Origin: Poteriospumella lacustris | Lineage: Eukaryota; Sar; Chrysophyceae; Chromulinales; Dinobryaceae | Length of the DNA stretch: 38,794 nt | Assembly: GCA_008000375.1 (NCBI GenBank) | Contig: SMOI01000139.1 | Span: forward strand, 46,149 to 84,942 | Reading direction: 5' to 3' | Notes under the pieces: model-generated | The model's database searches: none | The model's input: the letters and a program-made list of their open reading frames with translations, nothing else | Told to the model about the DNA's origin: nothing | Shown: positions 27,690-37,520 of the stretch, piece by piece | How the letters are laid out: each line of letters begins with the position of its first letter | Numbering within the stretch: the stretch's first letter is position 1 | Position numbers and translations under genes: made by a program

Positions 27690-28724
27690 ATGCAAGTCAA
27701 CGAGGTCACGAATACGATGGGAGGGGAGGTGCGCTGCTCTCCTCCGATCATCGATAAACAGGCCATGATCCCCTCACGACCTTCGGGCCATGAACGTCCC
27801 ACCGACCGCCCCATCGCAGTGGTGTTGGACTTGTGTCTGTACTGCGTGGTGACCGAACGTTGCAGAGGTCAGGTGCTGCCATTGGGCGTGCGACAGACGA
27901 TCAAGGACTATGCCTGGGTGTCGTTCGACAACGAGACGCTACGAGCGGCAGTGCAGCTGTGGTGCAGCGAGAGAGAGACCGCGTATGATCACTACGGGGA
28001 TATCAACGACTGGGACGTGAGCAAGGTGACTAACATGGCCAAGCTCTTTCAGAACACGACATTCAATGACCGTATAGACCGTTGGGACGTGAGCCACGTC
28101 ACCTCGATGAACGACATGTTCTGCTGGGCGAAGCACTTTAGTCAACCGTTGGACACGTGGGACGTGAGCCACGTCACCGATATGAGTGGCTTGTTTTTAT
28201 ATGCAAAGGAGTTCAACCAACCGTTGTCCATTTGGGATGTGAGCAACGTGACGACTCTGAATGCTATGTTCTATGAAGCCACGTCGTTCAACCAGCCGAT
28301 AGACGCCTGGGACGTGAGTCAGGTGACAGACATGACTCACATGTTCAATGGAGCCGTTTCGTTCAACCAGTCGTTGTCCAACTGGGACGTTCGCCACGTC
28401 TGCGGTATTGACAGCATGTTCCGTATGACGGCCGCCTTCAATCAGCCATTGGCCACGTGGAATGTGAGCAATGTCCGCAGTATGCAATACATGTTCTGTG
28501 GGGCCACGGCGTTCAACCAGCCGTTGGACATGTGGGACGTGCGTCAGGTCACGAAGATGAACGTCATGTTCTATGGGGCCACATCGTTCAACCAGCCGTT
28601 GGACATGTGGAGCGTGCGTCAGGCCATTAACGTGGTGGGCATGTTTACGGGAGCCACATCGTTCAATCAGCCGTTGCCGATATGGCACGGCCGCCTGACG
28701 TCCGGTATTGGTTGCAGTTTTTGA
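27690..28724 (+). CDS. DUF285 repeat protein, array member 4
   Basis: A 344-residue intact protein starting at the family position (GTACCATGCAAGTCAACGAG). The frame is open far upstream (to 27399) because of a one-base deletion in the leader relative to other units, so an N-terminally extended form is conceivable but not favoured. The constant module has CVVTERCRG and CSERETAYDHYGDINDWDVS. Eight repeats follow, among them an FSQPLDTWDV unit and two adjacent PLDMW units, ending FNQPLPIWHGRLTSGIGCSF. The same C-terminus (GRLTSG...SF) occurs in member 7, and member 8 would end like this if its stop were ignored, so this looks like one of two ancestral C-terminal types. Confidence 0.9.
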   Translation: MQVNEVTNTMGGEVRCSPPIIDKQAMIPSRPSGHERPTDRPIAVVLDLCLYCVVTERCRGQVLPLGVRQTIKDYAWVSFDNETLRAAVQLWCSERETAYDHYGDINDWDVSKVTNMAKLFQNTTFNDRIDRWDVSHVTSMNDMFCWAKHFSQPLDTWDVSHVTDMSGLFLYAKEFNQPLSIWDVSNVTTLNAMFYEATSFNQPIDAWDVSQVTDMTHMFNGAVSFNQSLSNWDVRHVCGIDSMFRMTAAFNQPLATWNVSNVRSMQYMFCGATAFNQPLDMWDVRQVTKMNVMFYGATSFNQPLDMWSVRQAINVVGMFTGATSFNQPLPIWHGRLTSGIGCSF

Positions 28725-29170
28725 TGGGCGATGACCTTTGCCCGCCACTGATTTGTGGGGTATTGTCACGAGTACTGGCCAGCCTCTCGAGTGGTCTGGC
28801 ACCGCGTCACGGTCTACTTTCAGGTCAGCGGGCCGTCGTCAGTCCCTACGGATGACGACTGGGTCTCTCCATATCCACGACAAACTTTAGTTGCAGACTG
28901 TGGCCTGTCTCTCGAGCAACCAAGCAATCCTCGCGAAGTCTGCCTTTGTAACCCGCTTGCTAAAAGACACATCACGTGGTAAAGCATGATTCAGTCCGTG
29001 CGTTGTGGCCGTCTCTCGTCTGCTTTGGCTACGTCTACTGTACGGTCTATCCACCTCGCATCTGCTGTCTGTCGAACTCCGATGGAGACTGTGTTGATCA
29101 TCTCTTGTGGTGGGAGGAATGGCGTTGACAGTTTAAGTTACAGAAATGATGGGGCCGCAAGACGAGCGAG
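28725..29170. other. 3' flank of member 4
   Basis: Carries the SGPSSVPTDDDW version of the conserved block with its hairpin (28835-28859), then the common spacer (TTTGTAACCCGCTTGCTAAAAG) up to the antisense fragment. No gene. Confidence 0.55.
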
Positions 29171-29620
29171 CTACATCTCCCATGAGTCACCGTCACCGTC
29201 GCTGCTACCTCCACTCCTACTGCTACCGCCGAACTTAGAACCGACGACATCACCGAGCCCAGGCCCGACAGCATTCCACCGCCTTGCTGCGGGGCCTACT
29301 GCATGATACCGCCCGCTTGGTTAGCGCCGCGACCGCTGCGTAGTTCGGGGACGTCGCCAACGTTGCTCCAAATGGCTTCGGGGCGCCGCTGTAGGTGACT
29401 TCGTTGGTGACGGTGTTCCACCAGTAGGCGTTGCCTGACGCGGGGTCGGTGACCGGAGACCACGCCAACGCTGGATCCGACACCGCCGCGGGATTCATCG
29501 TTAGAGCCACTGCTGCTGCTACTCCTACTGCTGCCGCCTCTCTTGCGCCTACGATAAACGTGAACGAGTAATGCGACCAAATGTGGCCACCGCCAAGGGT
29601 CTGCATTGAGGCAACATCTC
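29171..29620 (-). pseudogene. Antisense WW-domain plus CHCHD-like gene fragment, unit 5
   Basis: The longest antisense piece in the array. Minus strand from about 29560 reads ALTMNPAAVSDPALAWSPVT, DPASGNAYWWNTVTNEVTYS, GAPKPF (29462-29370), a WW domain of the D-x-x-SG-x-x-YWWN-x-x-TNE-x-T kind. In another frame it reads NQAGGIMQ, an in-frame TAG, then APQQGGGMLSGLGSVMS, and finally VVGSKFGGSS...GDSWEM at 29171, matching the ends of the fragments in other units (which keep LSGP-VMSRQSVMAQ). A frame change and a stop show decay or a missed intron. It indicates that the fragments come from a gene encoding a WW domain followed by a CHCHD2/10-like Gly/Ala helix. In the other units the WW part is missing, with a junction near the sequence GGCCCAGAC/AATGTCACTTG. 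Confidence 0.5.
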
Positions 29621-29742
29621 CGAAAATGTCACTTGTCGTCGTATCTGACGACATGTGGGCATCGACCACGAGCGAATCCACCAGATCCGTAAACACCAGG
29701 GCATCAGATCCATCACATAGCGAGCTCACCAACCATTGTACC

Positions 29743-30984
29743 ATGAAAGACAACCAGGTAACGCGGTTGCTGGTGGGTGATGGAGACAGTGCTCATGCGA
29801 TATCCGATACGCAGGCCGCAATCCCTTCCCGACCCACCGTCCACCCACCGCCGAAGCCTATCGCAGTGGTGGTGGACTTGTGTCTGTACCGCGTGGTGAA
29901 CGACCGTTGCAGAGGTCACGTGCTGCCGTTTGGCCTGCGCCAGATGATCAAGGACTATGCCTGGGTGTCGTTCGACAACAAGACGCTACGAGCGGCAGTG
30001 CGGTTGTGGTGCAGGAACAGAGCGACCGCGTATAATCGTTATGGGGATATCAACGACTGGGATGTGAGCACGGTGACCGATATGACCACGCTCTTTCCGC
30101 GAACGACGTTCAATGACCGTATAGACCGTTGGGACGTGAGCCACGTCACCTCGATGGAAGCGATGTTTTACTGTGCGAATCAGTTCAATCAGCCGTTAGG
30201 CACGTGGCGTTTGGATCAAGTTGCCTGTTTGGGCGACATGTTTTACAAAGCCTGCTCCTTCAATCAGCCGCTGGACACGTTGGACGTGAGCCACGTCACC
30301 GATATGAGTGGCTTGTTTTTAGAGGCTGAAGAGTTCAACCAACCGTTGCCCAGTTGGGATGTGAGCCAAGCAACGGCTATGTGTTCTATGTTCCGTGGAG
30401 CGAGATCGTTCAACCAGCCACTGTCAAAGTGGGATGTGGGTCGGGTGGCAGATATGCGGTACTTGTTTCGAGGGGCCAGATCGTTTAACCAACCGTTAGA
30501 CACTCGCAATGTGCGTAACGTCAAGGATATGACCAGCATGTGCTGTGGAGCGATATTGTTCAGCCAGCCGATGGACGCCTGGGACGTGAGTCACGTCACG
30601 GCCATGCCCAACATGTTCAATGAAGCCGCAGCGTTCAACCAGCCGATAGATGCATGGGACGTGAGTAACGTTACACACATGCGTAGTATGTTTACTGAAG
30701 CCTCGTTGTTCAACCAGCCGTTGGTTAATTGAAACGTTCGCCAAGTCTTAAGTATGGATGGCCTGTTCCATCTGACGGCCGCCTTCAATCAGCCATTGGC
30801 CACGTGGGATGTGCGCAATGTCCGTTGTATGTGCTACATATTCTGTGGAGCAACGGCGTTCAACCAGCCGTTAGATGCATGGGACGTGAGTCAGGCCGCA
30901 AACATGGAGGCTTTGCGGAAGGGATCTACATCGTTCAACCAGCCGTTGCCAACTTGGAACCTCAGCCGGACGTATGTTCCATAA
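29743..30984 (+). pseudogene. DUF285 repeat protein, array member 5, split by an in-frame TGA
   Basis: Starts at 29743 (GTACCATGAAAGACAACCAG). In this unit the upstream MSLV uORF is in frame and joined to the main ORF without a stop, so an extended N-terminus from 29628 is possible. After the constant module (CRNRATAYNRYGDINDWDVS) eight repeats follow, two of them off-consensus (WDV replaced by LDV and by RNV), until TGA at 30730-30732. There the Trp codon of a PL.NW motif is changed (TTGGTTAATTGA against TTGGCCAATTGG), giving a 329-residue product. The frame stays open beyond for three more repeats to TAA at 30982-30984, ending WNLSRTYVP as in member 2. The uninterrupted length would be 413 residues. 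Confidence 0.85.
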
Positions 30985-31551
30985 GCTACGTGGGATAGGA
31001 GGCGTGCCACTAACCTGAGGGACACGTTCAGACGTTCCGCGGCGGTTACCCACGCGGAGCGTGTCGTCTGGCACCGTTCGGCAGGGTACGGTCGAGTCGG
31101 TGGGCTGTCATCCGTCCCTACGGGTGGCGACATAGCTTCTGCGTTTGAGTCTCTCGCAAACGACAGGAGCTGCTTGTGTCCCGTCTCTCGAGCCACACGC
31201 GACATCCCACGCGACATAATCAACGTTTGACATGGGGTGCTCTCCTGTCTGCGTGTGGTGCACCACTGGACAGCAACTGCTGTACCGCGGCCTGCCTCTG
31301 CACACGCAATGCCTTAACTCCGTAGTCTACCCTTGTAACGTGGTAACGCCGCTAACACGTGTTGCCTTCCGAAGCGTTGCTTGTCTGTGTCTGCTACCTC
31401 TACTACATCCGATATACAGTCCACCCCTCGAATCGGCGGTGTGGTTATGATACGTCGGTCGAGCGCACGTAGAGGCTGGTTTCATCAGCTCTTGCGGCGG
31501 GAGGAATGGCGTCGAGAATTGATGGTGCCGCAGGACGGACAAGCGAGACGG
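30985..31551. other. 3' flank of member 5
   Basis: VGGLSSVPTGGDIAS block with hairpin (31107-31131), the CTGTCTGCGTGTGGTGCACCACTGGACAGC spacer near 31243-31272, and the common spacer to the next antisense fragment. No gene. Confidence 0.55.
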
Positions 31552-31689
31552 CTATATCTCCCACGAGTCACCGTCACCGCTGCTGCCACTGTCACTGCTA
31601 CCACCGAACAGAGAACCGACGACATTGTGGGCCACGGCCGAGCCCGTGCCGAAGGCGAAGCCCTGCGCCATCACCGACTGACGCGACAT
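31552..31689 (-). pseudogene. Antisense CHCHD2/10-like fragment, unit 6, open
   Basis: A 45-codon minus frame MSRQSVMAQGFAFGTG, SAVAHNVVGSLFGG, short Ser/Asp/Gly tail, DSWEI, TAG. It differs from other copies mainly by in-frame loss of Ser/Gly codons, which suggests that the frame was kept. Confidence 0.4.
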
Positions 31690-31706
31690 GGTCCCAGGCC
31701 CAGACA

Positions 31707-31741
31707 ATGTCACTTGTCGCTTGTCGTCACATCTGACGACA
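31707..31741 (+). promoter_or_regulatory. Conserved uORF plus hairpin, unit 6
   Basis: MSLVACRHI with the intact hairpin TGTCGTCA-CATC-TGACGACA; the uORF stop is 108 bp before the start of member 6. Confidence 0.5.
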
Positions 31742-31844
31742 TGCGGACACCCCGCCCCACAGCGCATCGACCACGAGACGACCGCCATGAATCCACCAGA
31801 TCCGTTTGTATTGGGGCATCACATCGAGCACCAACCAGGGTACT

Positions 31845-32909
31845 ATGCAGACAAACGAGGTAACGAGTCCGCTGGTAGGGGAGGTGTGCTGCTCTCCTGC
31901 GATCGTCGATACACAGGCCATGATCCCCTCACGACCTTTGGGCCATGGACGTCTCACCGACCGTCCCATCGCAGTGGTTGTGGACCTGTGTCTGTACCGC
32001 GTGGTGAACGACCGTTGCAGAGGTCACGTGCTGCCGTTTGGCGTGCGACAGATGATCAAGGGCTATGCCTGGGTGTCGTTCGACAACGAGACGCTACGAG
32101 CGGCAGTGCGGTTGTGGTGTCGAAGCAATGAAACTGCACGTGAGCGGTACGGCGATATCAACGACTGGGATGTGCGCAAGGTGACCGACTTGGCGTGGCT
32201 CTTTAAGTACACGACGTTCAACGACCGCATCGACCGTTGGGACGTGCGCAATGTCACCTCGATGAAAGCGTTGTTTTTCTGTGCCAGTCAGTTCAACCAG
32301 CCGTTGGACACTTGGGATGTGGGTCTGGTCGCCAATATGTGTGACATGTTTGCATGCGCCGCATCGTTCAACCAACCGTTGACCTCGTGGGACGTGAGCC
32401 AAGTGACGACTTTGAAGTCTATGTTCTGTGGAGCGAGAGCGTTTAACCAGCCGTTAGACACGTGGGATGTGTGTCAGGTGGCCGACATGCGGCACATGTT
32501 TCATGGAGCCAAAACGTTCAACCAGACGCTACACACGTGGGACGTGCGTCACGTCACAGATATAAGCTACTTGTTCTGTGGAGCCGTATCGTTTAACCAG
32601 CCGCTACACACATGGGAATTGCGTCACGTCACGGATATGAACTACATGTTCTGTGGAGCCGTATCGTTCAACCAGCCGCTAGCCTCGTGGGACGTCCGAC
32701 AGGTCAGGGACATGAGCTTTATGTTTAGGGTAGCCACATCGTTCAACCAGCCGCTAGCCTCGTGGGATGTGGGTCAGGTGACCGACATGCAATATATGTT
32801 TAATGGAGCCACATCGTTCAACCAGCCGCTGGACACGTGGGAAGTACGTCACGTCATGAATACGAACTACATGTTTGGTGGGACCAGAGCATTCCAAATC
32901 AGCCGCTAG
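31845..32909 (+). CDS. DUF285 repeat protein, array member 6, C-terminus changed by frameshift
   Basis: A 354-residue product starting at 31845 (GTACTATGCAGACAAACGAG; the usual ACCATG has become ACTATG). The constant module carries CRSNETARERYGDINDWDVR, close to member 1 (CRSQETARERYGD) and unlike its immediate neighbours. Eight repeats follow, including two PLHTW and two adjacent PLASW units. The end GGTRAFQISR is abnormal: where relatives read GCGTTCAACCAGCCG this copy has GCATTCCAAATCAGCCG, a net gain of two bases, so the frame meets a TAG at once. The old frame can be followed after it (ATGGCGGACATGTTCCATGGAGCC, TTCAACCAGCCG) but holds a TGG-to-TAG change too. A functional, slightly shortened protein is still possible. 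Confidence 0.85.
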   Translation: MQTNEVTSPLVGEVCCSPAIVDTQAMIPSRPLGHGRLTDRPIAVVVDLCLYRVVNDRCRGHVLPFGVRQMIKGYAWVSFDNETLRAAVRLWCRSNETARERYGDINDWDVRKVTDLAWLFKYTTFNDRIDRWDVRNVTSMKALFFCASQFNQPLDTWDVGLVANMCDMFACAASFNQPLTSWDVSQVTTLKSMFCGARAFNQPLDTWDVCQVADMRHMFHGAKTFNQTLHTWDVRHVTDISYLFCGAVSFNQPLHTWELRHVTDMNYMFCGAVSFNQPLASWDVRQVRDMSFMFRVATSFNQPLASWDVGQVTDMQYMFNGATSFNQPLDTWEVRHVMNTNYMFGGTRAFQISR

Positions 32910-33644
32910 ACACCTAGAATGTGAGCCCAGTCACGGACATGGCGGACATGTTCCATGGAGCCACCTCGTTCAACCAGCCGTTCAACCAGTTGTCATAGAC
33001 CCGCAGACAGACGACCGCAATGGTTGGCATGTTCTGATTGGCGGTCTCCATTCCCCAGCCATTAACCTCGTGGGATATGAGGCATACCTCCGATCTGTGC
33101 AGCATGTTCAGTGGTGAAGTGGCATTCACCCAGCGGTTTGAAACGTGGCGAGTGTCGCCGGGCACCGATACACGTTCTATGTTCGAGTCACCGATGTCCG
33201 TCTCTACGAGTGGCGCCATAGCGCCTGCGTCTCTCGATATCAAAGACAGAAGCAGTTTGTGTCCCGTCTCTCGAGCCACACGCACAACCTCCCCGCGGAC
33301 ACCCGACATCCCACGCGACAAAATCATCGTTTGACATGGGGTACTCTCCTGTCTGCGTGTGGTGCACCACTGGACAGCATCTGCTGTACCGCGGCTGTAC
33401 CTCGGTACACACAATGCCTTTCCTCCGTAGTCTACCTTTGTAACGTGGTAACAAATGATGCAGACCGTACGTTGTGGCCGCTAACACGTGTTGCCTTCGG
33501 AAGCGTCGCTTGTCTGTGTCTGTTACCTCTACTACATCCAAATCGACCGCCCAAAGAGACGTTGTTCCTCATCTCTTGTGGCCCGAGAAATGGCGTCGAC
33601 AGTTACGTTACAGAATAGGGCCGCAGGACGGACGAGCGAGACGG
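32910..33644. other. Decayed DUF285 repeats and 3' flank of member 6
   Basis: At least three recognisable broken repeats continue from member 6: VTDMADMFHGATSFNQPFNQ (in the original frame), then PQPLTSWDMRHTSDLCSMFS at about 33050-33115, then FTQRFETWRVSPGTDTRSMF at 33124-33183. The usual GLSSVPTGDD block is diverged (MSVSTSGAIAPAS), and the common spacer follows. Confidence 0.65.
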
Positions 33645-33800
33645 CTACATCTCCCACGAGTCACCGTCGCCGCTGCTGCCACTATCACTGCTGCCTCCAC
33701 TGCCACTGCTGCCACCGAACATAGAACCGACGACATTGTGGGCCATGGCTCAGCTCGTGCCGAAGGCGAAGTCCTGCGCCATGACCGACTGACGCGACAT
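33645..33800 (-). pseudogene. Antisense CHCHD2/10-like fragment, unit 7, broken
   Basis: Minus frame MSRQSVMAQDFAFGTS, then an in-frame TGA where relatives have the Gly-Ser-Ala of GTGSAVAHN, then AMAHNVVGSMFGGSS and DSWEM, TAG. Total length is still a multiple of three (52 codons including the stops). Confidence 0.4.
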
Positions 33801-33814
33801 CACTCGCCCAGACA

Positions 33815-33849
33815 ATGTCACTTGTCGCTTGTCGTCACATCGGACGACA
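33815..33849 (+). promoter_or_regulatory. uORF plus hairpin, unit 7, altered
   Basis: MSLVACRHI is present but its TGA has changed to GGA, so the ORF runs on out of the main frame for 27 codons. The same base change puts one mismatch into the hairpin. Confidence 0.4.
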
Positions 33850-33952
33850 TGCGGACACGCCGCCCCACCGCTCATCGACAACGAGACGACCGCCATGAAT
33901 CCACCACATCCGTATACACGGGGGCATCACATTGAGCACCAACCAGGGTACC

Positions 33953-35921
33953 ATGGAGACAAACGAGGTCACGAGTCCGCTGGTAGGGGAGGTGTGCTGC
34001 GCTTATGCGATGGTCGCTGTACAGACCCCAATCCCTTCCCCACCGTCGGGACATCGACAACGTATTGACCGTCCCATCGCCGTCGTGTTGGACTTGTGTC
34101 TGTACCGCGTGGTGACCGACCGTTGCCGAGGTCACGTGCTGCCGTTTGGCGTGCGACAGATGATCAAGGACTATGCCTGGGTGTCGTTCGACAACGAGAC
34201 GCTACGAGCGGCAGTGCGGTTGTGGTGCAGCGACAGAGCGATCGCGTATGGTCGCCACGGCGATATCAACGACTGGGACGTGAGCAAGGTGACAGATATG
34301 ATCGACCTCTTTATGCACACATCGTTCAATGACCGTGTGGACCGTTGGGATGTCCGCAACGTCACCTCGATGAAAGCGATGTTTTACTGTGCGAAGCAAT
34401 TCAACCAGCCGTTGGACACGTGGGACGTGAGCCAGTATTCAGTCTCCCAAACATCCAAGTGCGATGGTCTTCAACCCGTAAGCGTTCCCTCGGTCACTGT
34501 TCTCGTGGAACATGGCCACAATACTTGAAGACGGAAATTGTTTGAAAACGCATCCGCCTTTCTTTAGCCACCGACGAGGACGGTGTGGGTCGCTACGGGC
34601 TTGCTTGACCAACAAGGGCTACGCTACCTGTTCCCTGCATTGAAATTGAACTGCAACAGGAAGCGCTACAGTACAACACTGTCCACCACCCCTTCCACAG
34701 AGTGGGGTTGTACGCGGTTCGGAGCTACCAACGAAACCCGATCTTCGTGTCGTGGGACATCAGCGACCGGCACTACCTGAGGCGCGCGTCAGGCGCTTTA
34801 CCCCGCAGCCGGCAAAGAAACGCAACCGGGAACCCCGCAACCGTGTTCCCCTGTGCTCAACCTATGCTCCATACCAACACTAGTCACTGGGAAGAGGAAG
34901 GCCACTTTAGGCGTACAGGTTTTACAAACAGAAGTGTTCTGAAGAGCCACGACGGTCCAGAAGCAGAGACAATTAATTGGGGGCTGCACTTGGTTCAGTC
35001 ATAGAATCAGGTCATACGTTGGAGAGGTACAGTGCTCAAGTTATCGATGAGTTTCGATGCAAACGCGGCATGCGAACCGAAATCAAACCTCTGGCAGTGG
35101 CCTAAAAGCGTCTTCTGAGCCAGTTTCGCTTGAATCTCCACAGGCGCCATAGCATGTCGAGCGGGACACACGCGGATCAACTGCGCGATATCAATGGCAC
35201 CCAATGCGTCGTGAGTCACGTCACCGACATGAGCTGCATGTTTCATGGAGCCACAGTGTTCAACCAGCCGTTGTCCACGTGGAACGTTAGTCACGTCACG
35301 GACATGAGACACATGTTTCATGGGGCCACAGCGTTCAATCAGCCATTGTCAACGTGGAACGTTAGTCACGTCCGGAACATGGAGGCCATGTTCCATGAAG
35401 CCACGTCTTTCGACCAACCGTTAGACACCTGGGACGTGAGTCGCGTCACGGCCATGAATTACATGTTCAGTGGATCCGTCACGTTCAACCAGCCGTTGGC
35501 CAATTGGGACGTCAGCCAAGTCTCCGGTATGGAGGGCATGTTCTGTCGAACGGCCGCCTTCAACCAGCCATTGGACACGTGGGATGTGAGCAATGTCCGC
35601 AGTACGCGCTACATGTTCTGTGAGGCCACGGCGTTCAACCAGCCGTTGGACGCATGGGACGTACGGCACGTCACGAACATGGAGGCCATGTTTCAGGGAG
35701 CAACCTCGTTCAATCGGCCGTTAGACGCATGGGACGTGCGTCAGGTCACGAAATTGAACTTCATGTTCCACGGAGCCGTAGCGTTCAACCAACCGATAGA
35801 CACATGGGACGTAAGTCAGGCCGCTAACGTGGTGGACATGTTAACGGGAGCCACATCGTTCAATCAGCCGTTGACGATATGGAGCGGCCGCCTGACGTCC
35901 GGTTTTTGTGGCAGTTTCTGA
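33953..35921 (+). pseudogene. DUF285 repeat protein, array member 7, interrupted by an insertion
   Basis: The 5' part (33953-34434) is a normal start (GTACCATGGAGACAAACGAG), the constant module (CSDRAIAYGRHGDINDWDVS, the same as in member 3) and one repeat, FNQPLDTWDVS. Unrelated DNA of 776 bp follows, and the DUF285 sequence resumes at 35211 in another frame with nine repeats (first VTDMSCMFHGATVFNQPLST) and the GRLTSGFCGSF C-terminus shared with member 4, TGA at 35919-35921. The 5' ORF itself reads into the insertion and stops at 34528 after 191 residues. Removing 776 bp, or the insertion plus one copy of its 8-bp flank, would restore a gene like member 4, so member 7 was intact until the insertion. 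Confidence 0.85.
34435..35210. mobile_element. 776-bp insertion in member 7, 8-bp flanking near-duplication
   Basis: Sequence from 34435 to 35210 has no match elsewhere in the window. It is flanked by GTGAGCCA (34427-34434) and GTGAGTCA (35211-35218), an 8-bp target-site-duplication-like pair with one mismatch; 8 bp is the size made by hAT-type elements, but I see no terminal inverted repeats. Both strands carry non-repetitive open stretches (plus, around 34700: GLYAVRSYQRNPIFVSWDIS; minus, around 35200: ALGAIDIAQLIRVCPARHAM, then EIQAKLAQKTLLGHC) that may be remnants of another gene. It could be a decayed transposon or a captured gene fragment. Confidence 0.55.
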
Positions 35922-36326
35922 TGGGCGATGACGTTTCCCCGCCGCTGACCTGTGGGGTATTGTCCACCGATACACGTTCTATGTTCGGGTCAGCGGGCTG
36001 TCGTCCGTCTCTACGGGTGACGACATACCATCTGCGTATCCTTGATACGCAGTAGCATATCCATGGCAAACGCCAGTAGCAGACTGTGGTCTGTCTCTCG
36101 AGCAACCAAGCAATCCTCGCGAAGTCTGCCTGTTGTAATGACTTGCTCAAAAAGCCTTAACGAAGTAAAGCATGATTCAGTCCGTGCGCTGTGGTGGGTC
36201 AACCCTCGCATCGAATATATGTCGAACGACCATAGAAACGTCGTTCATCAGCTCTTATGGCGGTGAGGAATGGCGTCGACAGTTAAAGTTACAAGGATGG
36301 GGCCGCAGGACGGACGAGCGAGACGG
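35922..36326. other. 3' flank of member 7
   Basis: Contains the SGLSSVSTGDDIPSAYP version of the conserved block with its hairpin (36000-36024), a decayed-repeat stretch before it, a short palindrome TGCGTATCC/GATACGCA at about 36031-36050, and the common spacer. Confidence 0.55.
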
Positions 36327-36468
36327 CTACATCTCCCACGAGTCACCGTCACCGCTGCTGCCACTGTCACTGCTTCCTCCACTGCTACTGCTACCGCCGA
36401 ACATAGAAGGCCACGGCGGAGCCAGTGCCGAAGGCGAAGCCCTGCGCCATGACCGACTGACGCGACAT
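36327..36468 (-). pseudogene. Antisense CHCHD2/10-like fragment, unit 8, frameshifted
   Basis: Minus frame MSRQSVMAQGFAFGTG, SAVAFYVRR, stop. A 14-bp deletion after GCCGTGGCC removes HNVV and shifts the frame; the downstream Ser/Gly tail and DSWEM end remain recognisable in the other frame. Confidence 0.4.
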
Positions 36469-36485
36469 GGTCACTCGCCCAGACA

Positions 36486-36520
36486 ATGTCACTTGTCGCT
36501 TGTCGTCACATCTGACGACA
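36486..36520 (+). promoter_or_regulatory. Conserved uORF plus hairpin, unit 8
   Basis: MSLVACRHI with intact hairpin TGTCGTCA-CATC-TGACGACA; the spacing to the start of member 8 is slightly longer (120 bp after the uORF stop). Confidence 0.5.
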
Positions 36521-36635
36521 TGCGGTCGCTCCACAGCGCATCGACCACGAGACGCAGACGACCGGCATGAATCCACCACATCCGGTTAGATTGGGGCAAC
36601 ATTAGGGCATCACATCGAGCACCAACCAGGGTACC

Positions 36636-37520
36636 ATGCAGACTAACGAGGTCACGAGTTCGCTGGTAGGTAATGTGTGCTGCTCTCATGTGCTATTCGA
36701 TGTTCAGGCCACAATCCCTTCACCACCGTCGGGACATCGACGACCCACCGACCGTCCCATCGCGGTGGTGTTGGACTTGTGCCTGTACCGTGTGGTGAAC
36801 GACCGTTGCCGATGTCACGTGTTGCCGTTTGGCGTTCGTCAGATGATCAAGGACTATGCCTGGGTGTCGTTCGACAACAAGACGCTACGAGCGGCAGTGC
36901 GGTTGTGGTGCCGCGACAGAGCGACTGCGTATGATCACTACGGAGAGATCAACGACTGGGACGTGAGCAAGGTGACCGATATTGCCAAGCTCTTCAAGGA
37001 CACGACGTTCAACGACCGTATCGACCGTTGGGATGTGCGCAACGTCACCTCGATGAAAGCGTTGTTTTTCTTTGCCAGGCAGTTCAATCAGCCGTTAGAC
37101 GCATGGGCTGTGAGTCGCGTCACTGCCATGAACGACATGTTCAGTGGAGCCGTATCGTTCAACCAGCCGTTGTCCCATTGGGACGTTTGCCACGTCGCCA
37201 GTATGGATGGCATGTTCCATCTAGCGGCCGCCTTCAATCAGCCATTGGTCACGTGGAATGTGAGCAATGTCCGCAGTATGTGCTACATGTTCTGTGAGGC
37301 AACGGCGTTCAACCAGCCGTTGGCGTCCTGGGACGTGAGCCACGTCCATCGCATGGTGGACATATTTAAGGGAGCCACAGCGTTCAACCAGCCGTTACTC
37401 ACATGGAACTTAAGTCACGTCACTCGCATGGAGGACATGTGTAAGGGGGCCACATCGTTCAATTAGCCGTTGTCGGCATGGACCCGCACGTGGACGTCCG
37501 GTATCTGCGGCAGGTTCTGA
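36636..37520 (+). pseudogene. DUF285 repeat protein, array member 8, split by an in-frame TAG
   Basis: Starts at 36636 (GTACCATGCAGACTAACGAG). The constant module has RCHVLPFGVRQM (Gly replaced by Cys context in RCRCH) and CRDRATAYDHYGEINDWDVS. Only five FNQPL-type repeats follow before TAG at 37464-37466, which again replaces the Gln of FNQP (TTCAATTAGCCG), giving 276 residues. The frame goes on for 17 codons to TGA at 37518-37520, ending PLSAWTRTWTSGICGRF, recognisably the C-terminus of members 4 and 7. Because the stop removes only the last degenerate unit the truncated protein may still function. The shortest repeat domain in the array. Confidence 0.85.

Noticed and set aside
25184-37520. 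Alternative genetic code with TAG as Gln
   Set aside because: Two FNQP motifs have TAG for CAG, but TAG also ends clearly complete genes here (glycosyltransferase, GNAT-like, NTF2-like), and hundreds of Gln codons in the array are CAG or CAA. Point mutation is simpler.
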